NCBI RefSeq assembly: GCF_010993975.1
Contig: NZ_JAACZO010000058.1
Coordinates: forward strand, 1-64,000
Origin: Halomonas faecis
GTDB lineage: Bacteria; Pseudomonadota; Gammaproteobacteria; Pseudomonadales; Halomonadaceae
Length of the DNA stretch: 64,000 nucleotides
Direction: 5' to 3'
Shown here: positions 49,401-58,943 of the stretch, piece by piece
Layout of the letters: every line of letters starts with the position of its first letter
Position numbering within the stretch: the stretch's first letter is position 1
The notes under the pieces: model-generated
Databases searched by the model: none
What the model was told of the DNA's origin: nothing
What the model saw: only the letters and a program-made list of their open reading frames with translations
Made by a program: the position numbers and the translations under genes

Positions 49401-50531
49401 ATGATCGACCGCTTACCCCTCTCGTTGCCACGTACCCGTCGGCGTCACCTGCGTGACCGCCTCGCCACCGGCTTGATTGCCGCCGGTGGTATCGGCGTGA
49501 TCCTGGCCGTGCTGGCCATCGGGCTTTTCCTGGCAGTGGAGGCCGTGCCGGCCGTGCTGGGGGGAGGGCTGGAAATCGACAGAATTCGGACGACCTTGAC
49601 GCCGATCGCCTGGGGCACCCTCAAAGCGGCATTCTGGGCACTGCTCTTCGCCATACCGCTGGCGCTGGGCGCGGCGATGCATTCGGCGCTGTTCATGTCG
49701 CCCCGACTGCGGGCCCGGCTCAAGCCGACCCTGGAGCTGATGGAGGCGCTGCCGGGCGTGGTCATCGGCTTCGTCGCCGGCCTGGTGCTGGCGCCCTGGG
49801 TGGAGCGCCATCTGGCCGAAACCCTGGCCCTGCTGCTGATGGTGTTGCCGGCCGTACTTCTGGCGGGTGCGCTATGGCGTTGGTTGCCGGCTGGCGTGCG
49901 TCGCGGCTTGCCATTGAGCTGGGCGGGGCTGTGGTTGGCGCCATGGCTCATTGCACTGGGCTGGGCAGCGGTGGCTGTTGCACCGGTGATGGAATCCCTG
50001 CTTTTCGGTGGCGACCTGCGCGGCTGGCTGGATGCCGAGCTGGGGCTGCACTATGCGGCACGCAATGCGCTGATCGTCGGGTTCGCCATGGGGTTCGCCG
50101 TGCTGCCCAGCGTCTATGCCCTGGCGGAAGAGGCGCTAGCTGGCGTGCCGGGCAACCTCGCCGAAGGCGCCCAGGCGCTGGGTGCGACACGCTGGCAGGC
50201 GCTGTGGCGAGTGGTATTGCCGGCGGCGTTGCCGGGGATCTTCGCGGCGGTGATGATCGGCGCCGGCCGCGCCGTGGGCGAGACCATGATCGTGCTGCTG
50301 GCCAGCGGCAATAGCGCTCTGATGAGCGCCAGCCCCCTGGAAGGCATGCGGACCATGGCGGCGAGCATCGCCATCGAGCTGCCAGAAGCCACCCCGGGCA
50401 GCGCTGACTATCGTCTGCTGCTGCTGGCCGCGCTGGCGCTGTTCGTTTTCACCTTTCTCGTCAATACGCTGGCCGAGGTGGTTCGCACGCGGCTGGATCG
50501 TCGCTATCGTCGTTTGGGTGGATCGGCATGA
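49401..50531 (+). CDS. pstC: Phosphate ABC transporter permease PstC
   Basis: A 376-residue inner-membrane permease with six helices after an N-terminal segment. The ATPase-contacting loop is EGAQALGATRWQALWRVVLPAALPGI, followed by VGETMIVLLASGNSAL, both typical. Overlaps pstA by four bases (ATGA). Confidence 0.92.
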   Translation: MIDRLPLSLPRTRRRHLRDRLATGLIAAGGIGVILAVLAIGLFLAVEAVPAVLGGGLEIDRIRTTLTPIAWGTLKAAFWALLFAIPLALGAAMHSALFMSPRLRARLKPTLELMEALPGVVIGFVAGLVLAPWVERHLAETLALLLMVLPAVLLAGALWRWLPAGVRRGLPLSWAGLWLAPWLIALGWAAVAVAPVMESLLFGGDLRGWLDAELGLHYAARNALIVGFAMGFAVLPSVYALAEEALAGVPGNLAEGAQALGATRWQALWRVVLPAALPGIFAAVMIGAGRAVGETMIVLLASGNSALMSASPLEGMRTMAASIAIELPEATPGSADYRLLLLAALALFVFTFLVNTLAEVVRTRLDRRYRRLGGSA

Positions 50532-52093
50532 GTCTGGTTGAACGGCTCCGCCGCCGTCGGCCGGTCAACGAAGGCGCTGGCGCCTGGCTGGCTGCCGGCA
50601 GCGTGGCGCTGTCGCTGCTGCTGCTCGGCGGTTTGTTGCTGCTGATCGCCGTACGTGGCCTGGGGCACTTCTGGCCGGCTTCCGTGGCGCTGGTGGAGCT
50701 CGACGACGGCCGCCAACTGGCCGGTCGAGCCGTGCGTGAGCTACCGCTGCCCGAGAGTGGTGGGCGCGAACGCCTTTATTTTACTGGCAACCGCGATCTG
50801 GATGGTGGAGTCTGGGAGTGGCTGCCGGTGGCGGAGATCGCCGCGCAGCGCTACCCCGGCGACCTGGTGGTACTCGAGCGGCAGCGCTGGGGCGATTTCA
50901 TCGGCCGACTGGTGGCCGTCGAGCCGCGCGAAGCCGAGGAGACGCCCAGGCAGTCCGATCCGGAGGCCGCATGGGTGCAGTTGCAGGCACGGCTGGCGGA
51001 GCTGGAAACGCTACGGGAAGCGCGAGAGGCTCTGGAGCGCGAAACGATCCGTCCCTTGGCACGCCGCCTCGAGGCCGACCCCGATGACGGTGAAGCACGC
51101 GCGGCCCTGGCCGCCGCGACGGCAAGCATCGCCCGCCAGACTGCGGCGATGAGCAAGACCACGCTGGTGCTGGAAAGCGTTTCCGGCGATCGGTTTCGCC
51201 AGCCGCTCGATGCGGTGCTGGGGGCTTCCCGACCCAACGCCATGTCGCCGGGCGAGAAGCTGGTCGCCTGGACGCAGGGAGTGTGGCGCTTTCTTTCCGA
51301 AGGCCCGCGTGCTGCCAACAGCGCCGGCGGCGTGTGGCCGGCGATCTTCGGCACCGTGCTGATGGTGATGTTGATGTCGCTGCTGGTGACGCCCTTCGGG
51401 GTGCTGGCGGCTTTCTACCTCAACGAGGTGGCCCATCAGGGGCGCTTGACGCGGCTGGTGCGCATCGCTGTGCGCAACCTCGCTGGCGTACCGTCCATCG
51501 TCTATGGGGTATTCGGGCTCGGGGTGTTCGTCTACGGCATAGGCGGCACACTGGATGAATGGTTCTTCGGCGATAGCCTGCCTTCTCCCACCTTCGGTAC
51601 CGGCGGTCTGCTGTGGGCCTCGCTGACGCTGGCCCTGCTCACCCTGCCGGTGGTGATCGTGGCCACCGAGGAAGGGCTGGCGCGCATTCCCGACCACCAG
51701 CGGGAAGGTGCCCTGGCACTGGGCGCCACGCGCCTGGAGATGCTCACCCGTGTGGTACTGCCCATGGCAGTGCCGGCCATGCTCACCGGGGTGATCCTCG
51801 CCGTCGCTCGGGCCGCCGGCGAAGTGGCGCCGCTGATGCTGGTCGGCGTGGCCAAGCTGGCCCCACAGATACCGGTGGACGGCGACTTCCCCTTCCTGCA
51901 TCTTGACCGCAAGTTCATGCACCTCGGCTATCACGTCTACGACACCGCCTTCCACGGCGATGACGTCCAGGCGGCGATGCCGCTGGTGTTCGCTACGGCA
52001 TTGCTACTGGTGCTGGTGATCCTGGTGCTTAACCTGACTGCAATATTTCTGCGCCATCATGTTGGATCGCGCCATGCCAAAACGGCGCATTGA
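50528..52093 (+). CDS. pstA: Phosphate ABC transporter permease PstA, long form
   Basis: A 521-residue permease, longer than the roughly 300 residues of E. coli PstA because of an N-terminal helix and a large periplasmic insert (about residues 45-255) containing a coiled-coil-like stretch with many Arg/Glu. The C-terminal 270 residues hold the standard six-helix permease with [20 protein letters not shown]. This long form is known in several proteobacteria (DUF3333-type N-terminus). Overlaps pstC by four bases. Confidence 0.9.
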   Translation: MSLVERLRRRRPVNEGAGAWLAAGSVALSLLLLGGLLLLIAVRGLGHFWPASVALVELDDGRQLAGRAVRELPLPESGGRERLYFTGNRDLDGGVWEWLPVAEIAAQRYPGDLVVLERQRWGDFIGRLVAVEPREAEETPRQSDPEAAWVQLQARLAELETLREAREALERETIRPLARRLEADPDDGEARAALAAATASIARQTAAMSKTTLVLESVSGDRFRQPLDAVLGASRPNAMSPGEKLVAWTQGVWRFLSEGPRAANSAGGVWPAIFGTVLMVMLMSLLVTPFGVLAAFYLNEVAHQGRLTRLVRIAVRNLAGVPSIVYGVFGLGVFVYGIGGTLDEWFFGDSLPSPTFGTGGLLWASLTLALLTLPVVIVATEEGLARIPDHQREGALALGATRLEMLTRVVLPMAVPAMLTGVILAVARAAGEVAPLMLVGVAKLAPQIPVDGDFPFLHLDRKFMHLGYHVYDTAFHGDDVQAAMPLVFATALLLVLVILVLNLTAIFLRHHVGSRHAKTAH

Positions 52094-52106
52094 TGGGAAA
52101 GGGGGG

Positions 52107-52895
52107 ATGGTGAATCCGCCAGTCATCGACTTTCCGCTCGAAGCGAGTTGCTTCGACATTGCGGGACTGAGCCTCGCCTACGGTGATACGCAGGCGCTCG
52201 AGGCATTGACCTTGCGCGTTCCGCGGCACCGCGTGACCGCTTTCATCGGGCCGTCCGGTTGCGGCAAGTCGACGCTGTTGCGTGCGCTCAACCGTCTGCA
52301 CGATCTCGACGAGACGGTGACGCAACGTGGCACGATTCGCTTCGAGGGGCAGGACATTCATGCCCGCGCGGTGGCGGTGAATGAGTTGCGACGCCAGGTC
52401 GGCATGGTCTTCCAGGCGCCCAATCCCTTTCCGATGTCGATCTACGACAACGTGGCCTTCGGGTTGCGGTTGCAGGGAGGGCTCACTCGGCGGCAACGCG
52501 ACGATGTCGTCGAATGGGCGCTGGGCGCCGCGGCTCTGTGGGATGAAGTGAAGGATCGCCTGAGCGATTCGGCTTGGTCGCTCTCCGGCGGTCAGCAGCA
52601 GCGTCTGGTGATCGCCCGTACCCTGGCCGTGAAGCCATCGGTGCTGCTGCTCGACGAACCGGCTTCGGCGCTCGATCCGATCTCGACGCTGAAGATCGAA
52701 GATCTGATCCGTAGCCTCAAGGGCCAGCTCACCCTGGTGCTGGTCACCCACAACATGCAGCAGGCGGCGCGGGTTTCCGACTATACCGCCTTCCTGCAGC
52801 AGGGCCGGCTGGTGGAGTATGCGCCCACCGACACCCTGTTCACCAACCCGCGCCTGGCGCGCACCGAGAACTACATCACCGGCCGCATTGCCTGA
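52107..52895 (+). CDS. pstB: Phosphate ABC transporter ATPase PstB
   Basis: A 262-residue ABC ATPase: Walker [10 protein letters not shown], signature LSGGQQQR, Walker [14 protein letters not shown], switch His [12 protein letters not shown]. The start is ambiguous: ATG 52107 follows a G-rich site; ATGs at 52059 and 52074 overlap pstA. Usual three-gene transporter arrangement with pstC and pstA. Confidence 0.93.
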   Translation: MVNPPVIDFPLEASCFDIAGLSLAYGDTQALEALTLRVPRHRVTAFIGPSGCGKSTLLRALNRLHDLDETVTQRGTIRFEGQDIHARAVAVNELRRQVGMVFQAPNPFPMSIYDNVAFGLRLQGGLTRRQRDDVVEWALGAAALWDEVKDRLSDSAWSLSGGQQQRLVIARTLAVKPSVLLLDEPASALDPISTLKIEDLIRSLKGQLTLVLVTHNMQQAARVSDYTAFLQQGRLVEYAPTDTLFTNPRLARTENYITGRIA

Positions 52896-52936
52896 CGTTC
52901 TACAGAATCGGTCGACGGCACCCCGAGGAGGTTCCG

Positions 52937-53665
52937 ATGGACATCACCAGTGAAACCCATAGCCAGCACATCTCTCGCCAGTTCAACCAGGAGCTGGAGG
53001 AGCTCAAGACCCACCTGATGACCATGGGAGGCCTGGTCGAACAGCAGGTCCAGCAGGCCATCCAGGCGCTGCTCGACGGCGATAGTCGCCTGGCCGAGGA
53101 GGTCAGCGAGGGCGATCATCAGGTCAATGAGATGCAGCTCAAGATCGATGACGAGTGCACCCGCGTGCTGGCCCGGCGTCAGCCGGCGGCTTCCGACCTG
53201 CGCCTGGTGCTGGCGGTGATCCGCGCCACCGCCGACCTGGAGCGCATCGGCGACGAGGCGAGCAAGATCGCCCGCAATGCCTTGACCCTGATCGAGAGCG
53301 GCAACGGCGTGCGCGGTCTGGTGGAAGTTCGCCACATCAGCGAACACGTGCGCAAGATGTTGCGCGATGCGCTGACCGCCTTCGCCCGCTTCGATACCGA
53401 ACTGGCATTGCAGGTGGTGCACGAGGACGATGCCGTGGACGACGAGTACGGCAGCGCCATGCGCTCGCTGATGACCTTCATGATGGAGGACAGTCGCGCC
53501 ATCGGCCCGGTGCTCAGCGTGATGTGGATCCTGCGGGCCCTGGAGCGGGTGGGCGACCATGCCGACAACCTGGCCGAGTATGTCATCTATCTGGTCAAGG
53601 GCCTGGACATTCGCCACATGGACCCGGAACAGCTCGACGAGAGCGCGCTGAAGCGCAAAGGTTGA
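52937..53665 (+). CDS. phoU: Phosphate uptake regulator PhoU
   Basis: A 242-residue protein made of two three-helix PhoU repeats, each with metal-binding acidic motifs (DLERIGDEASKI near 93-104 and ALERVGDHADNL near 198-209). PhoU links the Pst transporter to PhoR so that the Pho regulon is off when phosphate is plentiful. GAGGAGG precedes the ATG. Last gene of the Pho-box operon. Confidence 0.95.
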   Translation: MDITSETHSQHISRQFNQELEELKTHLMTMGGLVEQQVQQAIQALLDGDSRLAEEVSEGDHQVNEMQLKIDDECTRVLARRQPAASDLRLVLAVIRATADLERIGDEASKIARNALTLIESGNGVRGLVEVRHISEHVRKMLRDALTAFARFDTELALQVVHEDDAVDDEYGSAMRSLMTFMMEDSRAIGPVLSVMWILRALERVGDHADNLAEYVIYLVKGLDIRHMDPEQLDESALKRKG

Positions 53666-53741
53666 AACGGCGCTCGACTTAGTGGTCAATACGGACCGTT
53701 GCCGAGTGCGACGGTTCGTTCCCTGACCTCGAGGAAGCGCC

Positions 53742-54467
53742 ATGCTCGACGCCTTCACGGCCCTGACCCGCGGGACGCGGCTGGTCTACACCCGCGGCCT
53801 GCGGCGCTATGTCTTCGCGCCGATACTGGTCAATCTGCTGGTCTACTCCACCATGCTCGGCTACGTGGTGACGAATTTCGGCGGTTGGCTGGATGCCTGG
53901 ATGGCCATGGTGCCCGGCTGGCTGGGCTGGCTCGAGTGGTTGATCTGGCCGCTGTTCGTGATCAGCCTGCTGGTGATCGTCTTGTTCACCTTCACCCTGG
54001 TGACCCACCTCATCGCCGCCCCCTTCTACGGCTTTCTGGCGGCCAAGGTGGAGATCGTCGCCACCGGACGGCCGCCCCTCGATGACCGTGGCCTGGCCAG
54101 GGCCGCCGTGGACGCCCTGGGCCGCGAGTTGGTCAAGCTCGCCTACATCCTGCCGCGGGCGCTGCTGCTGTTCATCGTCAGTTGGATCCCCGGCCTCAAC
54201 CTGGTGGCACCGCTGCTGTGGGCGCTGTTCTCCGCCTGGGTGATGGCCATCACCTACCTCGACTACCCCATGGACAACAACCAGGTGAGTTTCGCCGACA
54301 TGCGCCGCCGCCTTGCCCGTCGCTGGTGGCCGACGCTCACCTATGGTGGCTGGGTGACCTTGATCACCTGGGTTCCGCTGGCCAATCTCTTTCTGTTGCC
54401 CGGTGCCGTGGCGGCGGCCGTGCTGATGTGGGAGCGACACTACGCCTGCGACATCGCGACGCCGTGA
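53742..54467 (+). CDS. cysZ: CysZ-like sulfate transporter (EI24 family)
   Basis: A 241-residue membrane protein with four to six helices; family signature LVTHLIAAPFYGFLAAKVEI and ITYLDYPMDNNQVSF. CysZ imports sulfate for cysteine synthesis. It is a stand-alone gene 76 bases after phoU on the same strand; read-through is possible. The frame extends to 53699 but AGGAAG just before ATG 53742 supports this start. Confidence 0.88.
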   Translation: MLDAFTALTRGTRLVYTRGLRRYVFAPILVNLLVYSTMLGYVVTNFGGWLDAWMAMVPGWLGWLEWLIWPLFVISLLVIVLFTFTLVTHLIAAPFYGFLAAKVEIVATGRPPLDDRGLARAAVDALGRELVKLAYILPRALLLFIVSWIPGLNLVAPLLWALFSAWVMAITYLDYPMDNNQVSFADMRRRLARRWWPTLTYGGWVTLITWVPLANLFLLPGAVAAAVLMWERHYACDIATP

Positions 54468-54560
54468 AGGCGGTTGGCGGCTGCTATCATGGCTCGAGCC
54501 CGGAAGCGTTATCCAAGGTCGGCACGGCTTGTCGACCGCGTACCATCATGAGGAGAGTCC

Positions 54561-55043
54561 ATGCGTTCCATCCTGCCCCTATTGCTGGCCAGCGCGCTGC
54601 TGGCAACCCTGCCCGCCCAGGCCCACGAAAGCCATCTGGACGACGTACGCATCGCCCATCCGTTCGCCACTCCGGCACCGCCGGGCGTCCCCCATGGTGC
54701 GGCCTACCTGGACATCGGCGTGGAGGGCGACTCACCGGCATTGCTGGTGGGGGCGAGTTCACCAGCCAGCGAGAGCGTGGAAATTCACGACATGGCCATG
54801 GACGATGGGGTGATGCGCATGCGCCGTGTCCCGCAACTCGAGATCGAGCCCGGCACCACGCAACGCATGCGTCCTGGCGGCGGCTACCATCTGATGCTGA
54901 TGAACCTCGTGGCCCCGCTCAGCGAAGGCGACCGCTTTCCGCTGACCCTGGAGTTCGCCGAACGTGGCGACGTTCAGGTGGAGGTGTGGGTGGAGAGCGC
55001 CCAGGAGGGCAGCGAGGCCGCCGACGGGCATCATGAGCACTGA
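54561..55043 (+). CDS. Periplasmic copper chaperone PCuAC
   Basis: A 160-residue exported protein (signal about 1-21, ending AQAH). The copper motif H(x10)M(x22)HxM is present: His76, Met87, His110 and Met112, plus a His-rich tail (DGHHEH). PCuAC delivers Cu(I) to the CuA site of cytochrome oxidase. Ribosome site GAGGAGAG. A 13-bp hairpin follows. Confidence 0.92.
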   Translation: MRSILPLLLASALLATLPAQAHESHLDDVRIAHPFATPAPPGVPHGAAYLDIGVEGDSPALLVGASSPASESVEIHDMAMDDGVMRMRRVPQLEIEPGTTQRMRPGGGYHLMLMNLVAPLSEGDRFPLTLEFAERGDVQVEVWVESAQEGSEAADGHHEH

Positions 55044-55083
55044 GGCGCCAGGGCCGCCGGCGAGTGACAGGCTTAGGCGGCTT

Positions 55084-55115
55084 GGATTGACCGCAGGTGC
55101 GGCTGCGGTCAATCC
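55084..55115 (+). terminator. Hairpin after the copper chaperone gene
   Basis: A perfect 13-bp stem GGATTGACCGCAG / CTGCGGTCAATCC with loop GTGCGG, 40 bases after the stop. No T-run, so perhaps a weak terminator. Confidence 0.6.
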
Positions 55116-55311
55116 CCTCTCCCTGTACCTGTAGCATTAACCGGCATTAATGTTTCTTTAAGTAATTGAAAGTATTAAAAAGTATCAGACGATTTGATCG
55201 TCATCATATGTGAGTGTCATTCCATTCATCCTAATGTCCTAGTGTTACTTAGTGAGGTAGACTTGGCCGCCCAGGCTAGGATTGCCACGTCTCACCGCTA
55301 GGGCTATCGTC

Positions 55312-55575
55312 ATGAAACCCACGACCCACGACCCACGCAAGCTGATTGAACCCTCGCTCGTCTTTCCGCTCTTCGTCGTCATTCCAGGCTTTTCCCTGCT
55401 GTATCTGAAGAAGTGGAAGGCTGCCTTCGCCTTCTTGTTCACCTGCACCATCATCGTCGCTGCCATTTTCTGGCTGTCACTGGAAGAACGAACGGTGGTC
55501 GCTGCCACCGTCATCGTCGCTCTTCATGGCGTGGTCAATTCGGCTCTCCTCGTCATCCAAGGGGAGAAGACATGA
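55312..55575 (+). CDS. Small membrane protein with two helices, ahead of the Wzz-like gene
   Basis: An 87-residue protein with hydrophobic segments at about 16-33 and 37-56, probably two or three helices in the inner membrane. The ATG has AGGG eight bases upstream; it overlaps the next gene by four bases (ATGA), so they are co-translated. The gap upstream is AT-rich and contains GACGAT-TTG-ATCGTC, a perfect inverted repeat (55188-55202) that could be an operator. Function unknown; probably a partner of the chain-length regulator. Confidence 0.65.
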   Translation: MKPTTHDPRKLIEPSLVFPLFVVIPGFSLLYLKKWKAAFAFLFTCTIIVAAIFWLSLEERTVVAATVIVALHGVVNSALLVIQGEKT

Positions 55576-56855
55576 ATGCCCGTGTCGAATATACGGATGC
55601 GTCTACCGACGAAATCGACCTGCGGGACATCGCCGTTGCCCTCGTGGAGGGTTGGCGCTGGATAGTCGGTGCCGTCGTGGCTGCAGTGGCCCTGGCCCTG
55701 GTCCATTTGTTCATGACGACGCCGGTTTACAATAGCGAACTGGAAACCTCCCCTTTCCCCGATGGACTCAGGGAAATCAATGCCATCGAGGGCTACAGCT
55801 ATTCCGAGGAGAGGGCTTTCAAGGAGTTCGTGCAGCGGACCTCTTCCTACCAGCTCTTTCAGCGGTTCATCGAAGATTCCGACAGGCCGGCATCCGAGTG
55901 GGGCATCCCCGCAGCTGGAGAGCCCGGTGACGCGAGTTTCGACACTGCGCTGCGCCGTTTTTTCAATGACCGCTTCTCCGTCAGCCGGCCCGACGACGGG
56001 GGCGCCGTGCTGCAGCTCTCCTACCCTCAAGGCGTGCAGGGCCACGAATTGCTGAACGCCTATGTCTCCTGGGCGAGCTCCGATTTTTCCGGCGTTCTCG
56101 TCAACCGTGCGCAGCGGGCCGTCGACTCGTCGATCTCCCGCAATGAAGCGAGAATGGAAGCGCATTTGACAGCGTATGAAGACGAAGTGAGCGCTCGCAT
56201 CGACAGGCTATCCGAGGATGACCAGATTCGCTTGGAACGGCTTCGCGATCGGCTGGAGGCCGAGAAGCGGGCAGTGGTCGCGGCGCGTGAAGAGCGAATC
56301 AGGCTTCTGACCCAAGCCGAGCACATTGCCGAGCAGTTGGGCATCGAGAGGCCCACCACACCGCGCGACCTCGGCCGGCAAAGCGGCGAGCGCGATATCG
56401 TCTATGCCGAAATCAACTCCCAGGATGGCCTCCCCTTGTATTTCATGGGAACGCGCGCCCTGCAGGCCGAGCGCCGGGTGATCGAGGAGAACCTGAATCA
56501 GGAGGCCAAAACGTCGGCGATTCGCGAGATCGAAAAGGAAATCGCCCAGTTGGAGACCAACCACGAGATACAGGCCATGCTGGCCCGGCAGAGTCATTCG
56601 CCCTTCATCGATGCGTACAACTCCCTCAAGCAGGACAATGCCCTGCTGCGTGCCAATGTGGTTCGCTTGGAGGACGTTCAGGTGACGGACGTGACGCAGT
56701 GGGCTTACGAGCCTGAAGCTCCAGACTCGCCCAGGGCGAAGCTGGTGGTCGCCTTGGCGCTGGTGCTGGGTGGCATGGGTGGCATCTTGCTGGTGTTCAT
56801 CGCCAATTTCGTCAAGAGTCTTCGCGCCTATCGGCGACAGCGGGCAGCGATCTGA
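55572..56855 (+). CDS. Wzz-like polysaccharide chain-length / co-polymerase protein
   Basis: A 427-residue inner-membrane protein of the PCP type: one helix near residues 28-50, a large periplasmic domain with long charged coiled coils (about 180-370), and a second helix near 395-420. The N-terminal DEIDLRDIAVALVEGWRWI is the family start. Such proteins set the length of O-antigen or other surface chains. No glycosyltransferases or Wzy are adjacent, so the polysaccharide is unidentified. Its 3' end overlaps the convergent phoR end by 44 bases. Confidence 0.82.
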   Translation: MNARVEYTDASTDEIDLRDIAVALVEGWRWIVGAVVAAVALALVHLFMTTPVYNSELETSPFPDGLREINAIEGYSYSEERAFKEFVQRTSSYQLFQRFIEDSDRPASEWGIPAAGEPGDASFDTALRRFFNDRFSVSRPDDGGAVLQLSYPQGVQGHELLNAYVSWASSDFSGVLVNRAQRAVDSSISRNEARMEAHLTAYEDEVSARIDRLSEDDQIRLERLRDRLEAEKRAVVAAREERIRLLTQAEHIAEQLGIERPTTPRDLGRQSGERDIVYAEINSQDGLPLYFMGTRALQAERRVIEENLNQEAKTSAIREIEKEIAQLETNHEIQAMLARQSHSPFIDAYNSLKQDNALLRANVVRLEDVQVTDVTQWAYEPEAPDSPRAKLVVALALVLGGMGGILLVFIANFVKSLRAYRRQRAAI

Positions 56856-58167
56856 CGGGTGGTGCAGCCTGGGCGCTATCATTACGCAACCGCGACGGCG
56901 GGAAATGGCAACGAAAGCGTGCTCCCTGGCCGGGGTGGGAATCGATTTCCAGATGGGCGTCGTGGCGCAGCAGCACGTGCTTGACGATGGCCAGCCCCAG
57001 GCCGGTGCCGCCGGTGGCGGTGCTGCGCCCCTTGTCGACGCGATAGAAGCGCTCGGTGAGGCGGGGAATGTGCACCGGGTCGATGCCTTCGCCGTCGTCT
57101 TCAACGGCGACGCAGGCGCCGTCACCGCAGGGCATCCAGCGCAGCACGATATGGCAACCGTTGCCGGCATAGCGCACGGCATTGAAGGCCAGGTTGGAAA
57201 TGGCGCTGCGGACCTCGGATTCGCTGCCGATCAGGCGCCGCGACTCGTCGATCGCCACTTCCACCGTCTGGCTCTCGCCGGCCAGCGCCTGGACGTCGCG
57301 ACGCACGCTCTCCAGCACGGCGGCGACATCCAGCGGGCCATGGTCATGCCCGCCGCGATCGATCTCCAGCCGCGATAGCAGCAGCAGGTCATCGACCAGG
57401 TTCTGCATGCGTGTGGTCTGGCTCTGCATCTGCGAGACTCCCTTGGCCAGTCGTGCGGGTAGGGTATCGGCGAGGTCGCCGAAGGTCTCGAGGTAGCCGG
57501 CGAGCACGGTCAGGGGCGTTCTCAGCTCGTGGGAGACGTTGGCCACGAAGTCGCGGCGCATCTCCTCCAGGCGATGCAGGCGGGTGATGTCGCGGGCCAT
57601 CAGCAGGCGTTCGTCGTCGCCATAAAGCGTGAGCTGGAATTGCAGTACCTGGCGTTCGTCGATGGGCGAGGGCAGGGTCAGCGGTTCACGGTAGTCGCGG
57701 GCGTTGAAGTAGGCGACGAAACGTGGGTCGCGAATCAAGTTGGTGATGTGTTGGCCGCGATCATGGGCAGGTTGTAGCCCCAGCATGCGTTCGGCGGCGC
57801 TGTTCCACCACTCGAGGTCGCCGTGAGAGTCGAGCATGACCACACTGTCGCGCATCGCCTCGGAGGATTCCTGGATGCGGCGCAGAGTGGACCTTAGCCG
57901 CTGCTGGGTGTGGCGCTGCCCTTTCTGGTAGCGATAGAGCCGGTCGAAGAGCTCGCCCCACAGGCCGTTGGCCGCCGGCGGTTCGGCCTGTGGGTTGCGG
58001 GTCAGCCAGCGGTGCAGGGCGCGCAGCTGGCGCAGATGATAGGCCAGACACACGGCCAGCCCGATGGCCAGTCCCAGAGCGGGTGATGAGAGAGGCCAGC
58101 CGATCAGCGCGCCGACGCCGGCCAGCCACGTCAGGCGCCATAGCTCACGGCTCCAGGGGCGTCTCAC
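56812..58167 (-). CDS. phoR: Phosphate regulon sensor histidine kinase PhoR
   Basis: A 451-residue membrane kinase: two N-terminal helices (about 8-45), PAS-like domain (about 100-190), HisKA with the phosphorylated His in FVANVSHELRTPL, and an HATPase domain with N, G1 and G2 boxes (SNLAFNAVRY, DDGEGIDP, GTGLGLAIVKH). It pairs with PhoB, which it follows by one to two bases (GTG start at 58167). The stop lies inside the 3' end of the convergent Wzz-like gene. Confidence 0.93.
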   Translation of the reverse strand: MRRPWSRELWRLTWLAGVGALIGWPLSSPALGLAIGLAVCLAYHLRQLRALHRWLTRNPQAEPPAANGLWGELFDRLYRYQKGQRHTQQRLRSTLRRIQESSEAMRDSVVMLDSHGDLEWWNSAAERMLGLQPAHDRGQHITNLIRDPRFVAYFNARDYREPLTLPSPIDERQVLQFQLTLYGDDERLLMARDITRLHRLEEMRRDFVANVSHELRTPLTVLAGYLETFGDLADTLPARLAKGVSQMQSQTTRMQNLVDDLLLLSRLEIDRGGHDHGPLDVAAVLESVRRDVQALAGESQTVEVAIDESRRLIGSESEVRSAISNLAFNAVRYAGNGCHIVLRWMPCGDGACVAVEDDGEGIDPVHIPRLTERFYRVDKGRSTATGGTGLGLAIVKHVLLRHDAHLEIDSHPGQGARFRCHFPPSRLRNDSAQAAPPVRSLPAVADRREDS

Positions 58168-58168
58168 G

Positions 58169-58858
58169 TCAAGCCTTGGCGGAGAACCGGTAGCCGGTAC
58201 CGCGTACGGTCTGGACGAGGTGCTGGTGGCGCTCGCCGAGCACCTTGCGCAGGCGGCGAATGTGTACGTCCACGGTGCGTTCCTCCACATAGACGTTGCC
58301 GCCCCACACCTGGTCGAGCAGCTGGCCTCGGGTATAGGCGCGCTCCTGGTGCGTCATGAAGAACTGCAACAGGCGATACTCGGTGGGGCCGATCTCCAGG
58401 GGTTTGCCATTGGCGCTGACCCGGTGGCTGACGGGGTCGAGCAACAGGCCGTCGATCTCGACCGGGTCTTCCACGCCTCGCGGCGTGGCACGGCGCAGCA
58501 CGGCCTTGAGCCGGGCCACCAGCTCACGCGGCGAAAACGGCTTGGTGATGTAATCGTCGGCGCCCGCTTCGAGACCCTGGATCTTGTTGTCCTCCTCGGT
58601 CTTGGCGGTGAGCATGATGATCGGCAGCTCGGCGGTGGTTTCCTCGCGCTTGAGGCGCCTGGCCAACTCGATGCCGCTGGTGCCGGGCATCATCCAGTCG
58701 AGCAGCAGCAGGTCGGGCTGGTGATCGACCACCATGGCGTGGGCATCCTGGGCGTTGTCGGCCTCCAGCACGCGGTAGTCGGCCATCTCCAGCGCCACGG
58801 CGATCATCTCGCGGATCGATGCCTCGTCATCGACGATCAGAACGGTCTTGGCAGTCAT
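58169..58858 (-). CDS. phoB: Phosphate regulon response regulator PhoB
   Basis: A 229-residue OmpR-family regulator. Receiver with phosphorylated Asp in LLLLDWMMPG (about residue 54) and a winged-helix domain (about 130-229) ending TVRGTGYRFSAKA. It activates genes with Pho boxes such as those before pstC and before this gene itself. Pho-box-like site at 58910-58927. Confidence 0.95.
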   Translation of the reverse strand: MTAKTVLIVDDEASIREMIAVALEMADYRVLEADNAQDAHAMVVDHQPDLLLLDWMMPGTSGIELARRLKREETTAELPIIMLTAKTEEDNKIQGLEAGADDYITKPFSPRELVARLKAVLRRATPRGVEDPVEIDGLLLDPVSHRVSANGKPLEIGPTEYRLLQFFMTHQERAYTRGQLLDQVWGGNVYVEERTVDVHIRRLRKVLGERHQHLVQTVRGTGYRFSAKA

Positions 58859-58909
58859 CCCGGGCCCTCGCAGTCAGTGGCGGCTCGATGACGATTTCAC
58901 CACCACATC

Positions 58910-58927
58910 ATGACAGTTGCGTGACAA
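58910..58927 (-). promoter_or_regulatory. Pho box upstream of phoB
   Basis: On the minus strand TTGTCACGCAACTGTCAT keeps both TGTCA halves 11 bases apart and matches the consensus at 13 of 18 positions. It lies 52 bases before the phoB start, so phoB-phoR is probably autoregulated. Confidence 0.7.
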
Positions 58928-58943
58928 GGTAGCCATGCCGCTC

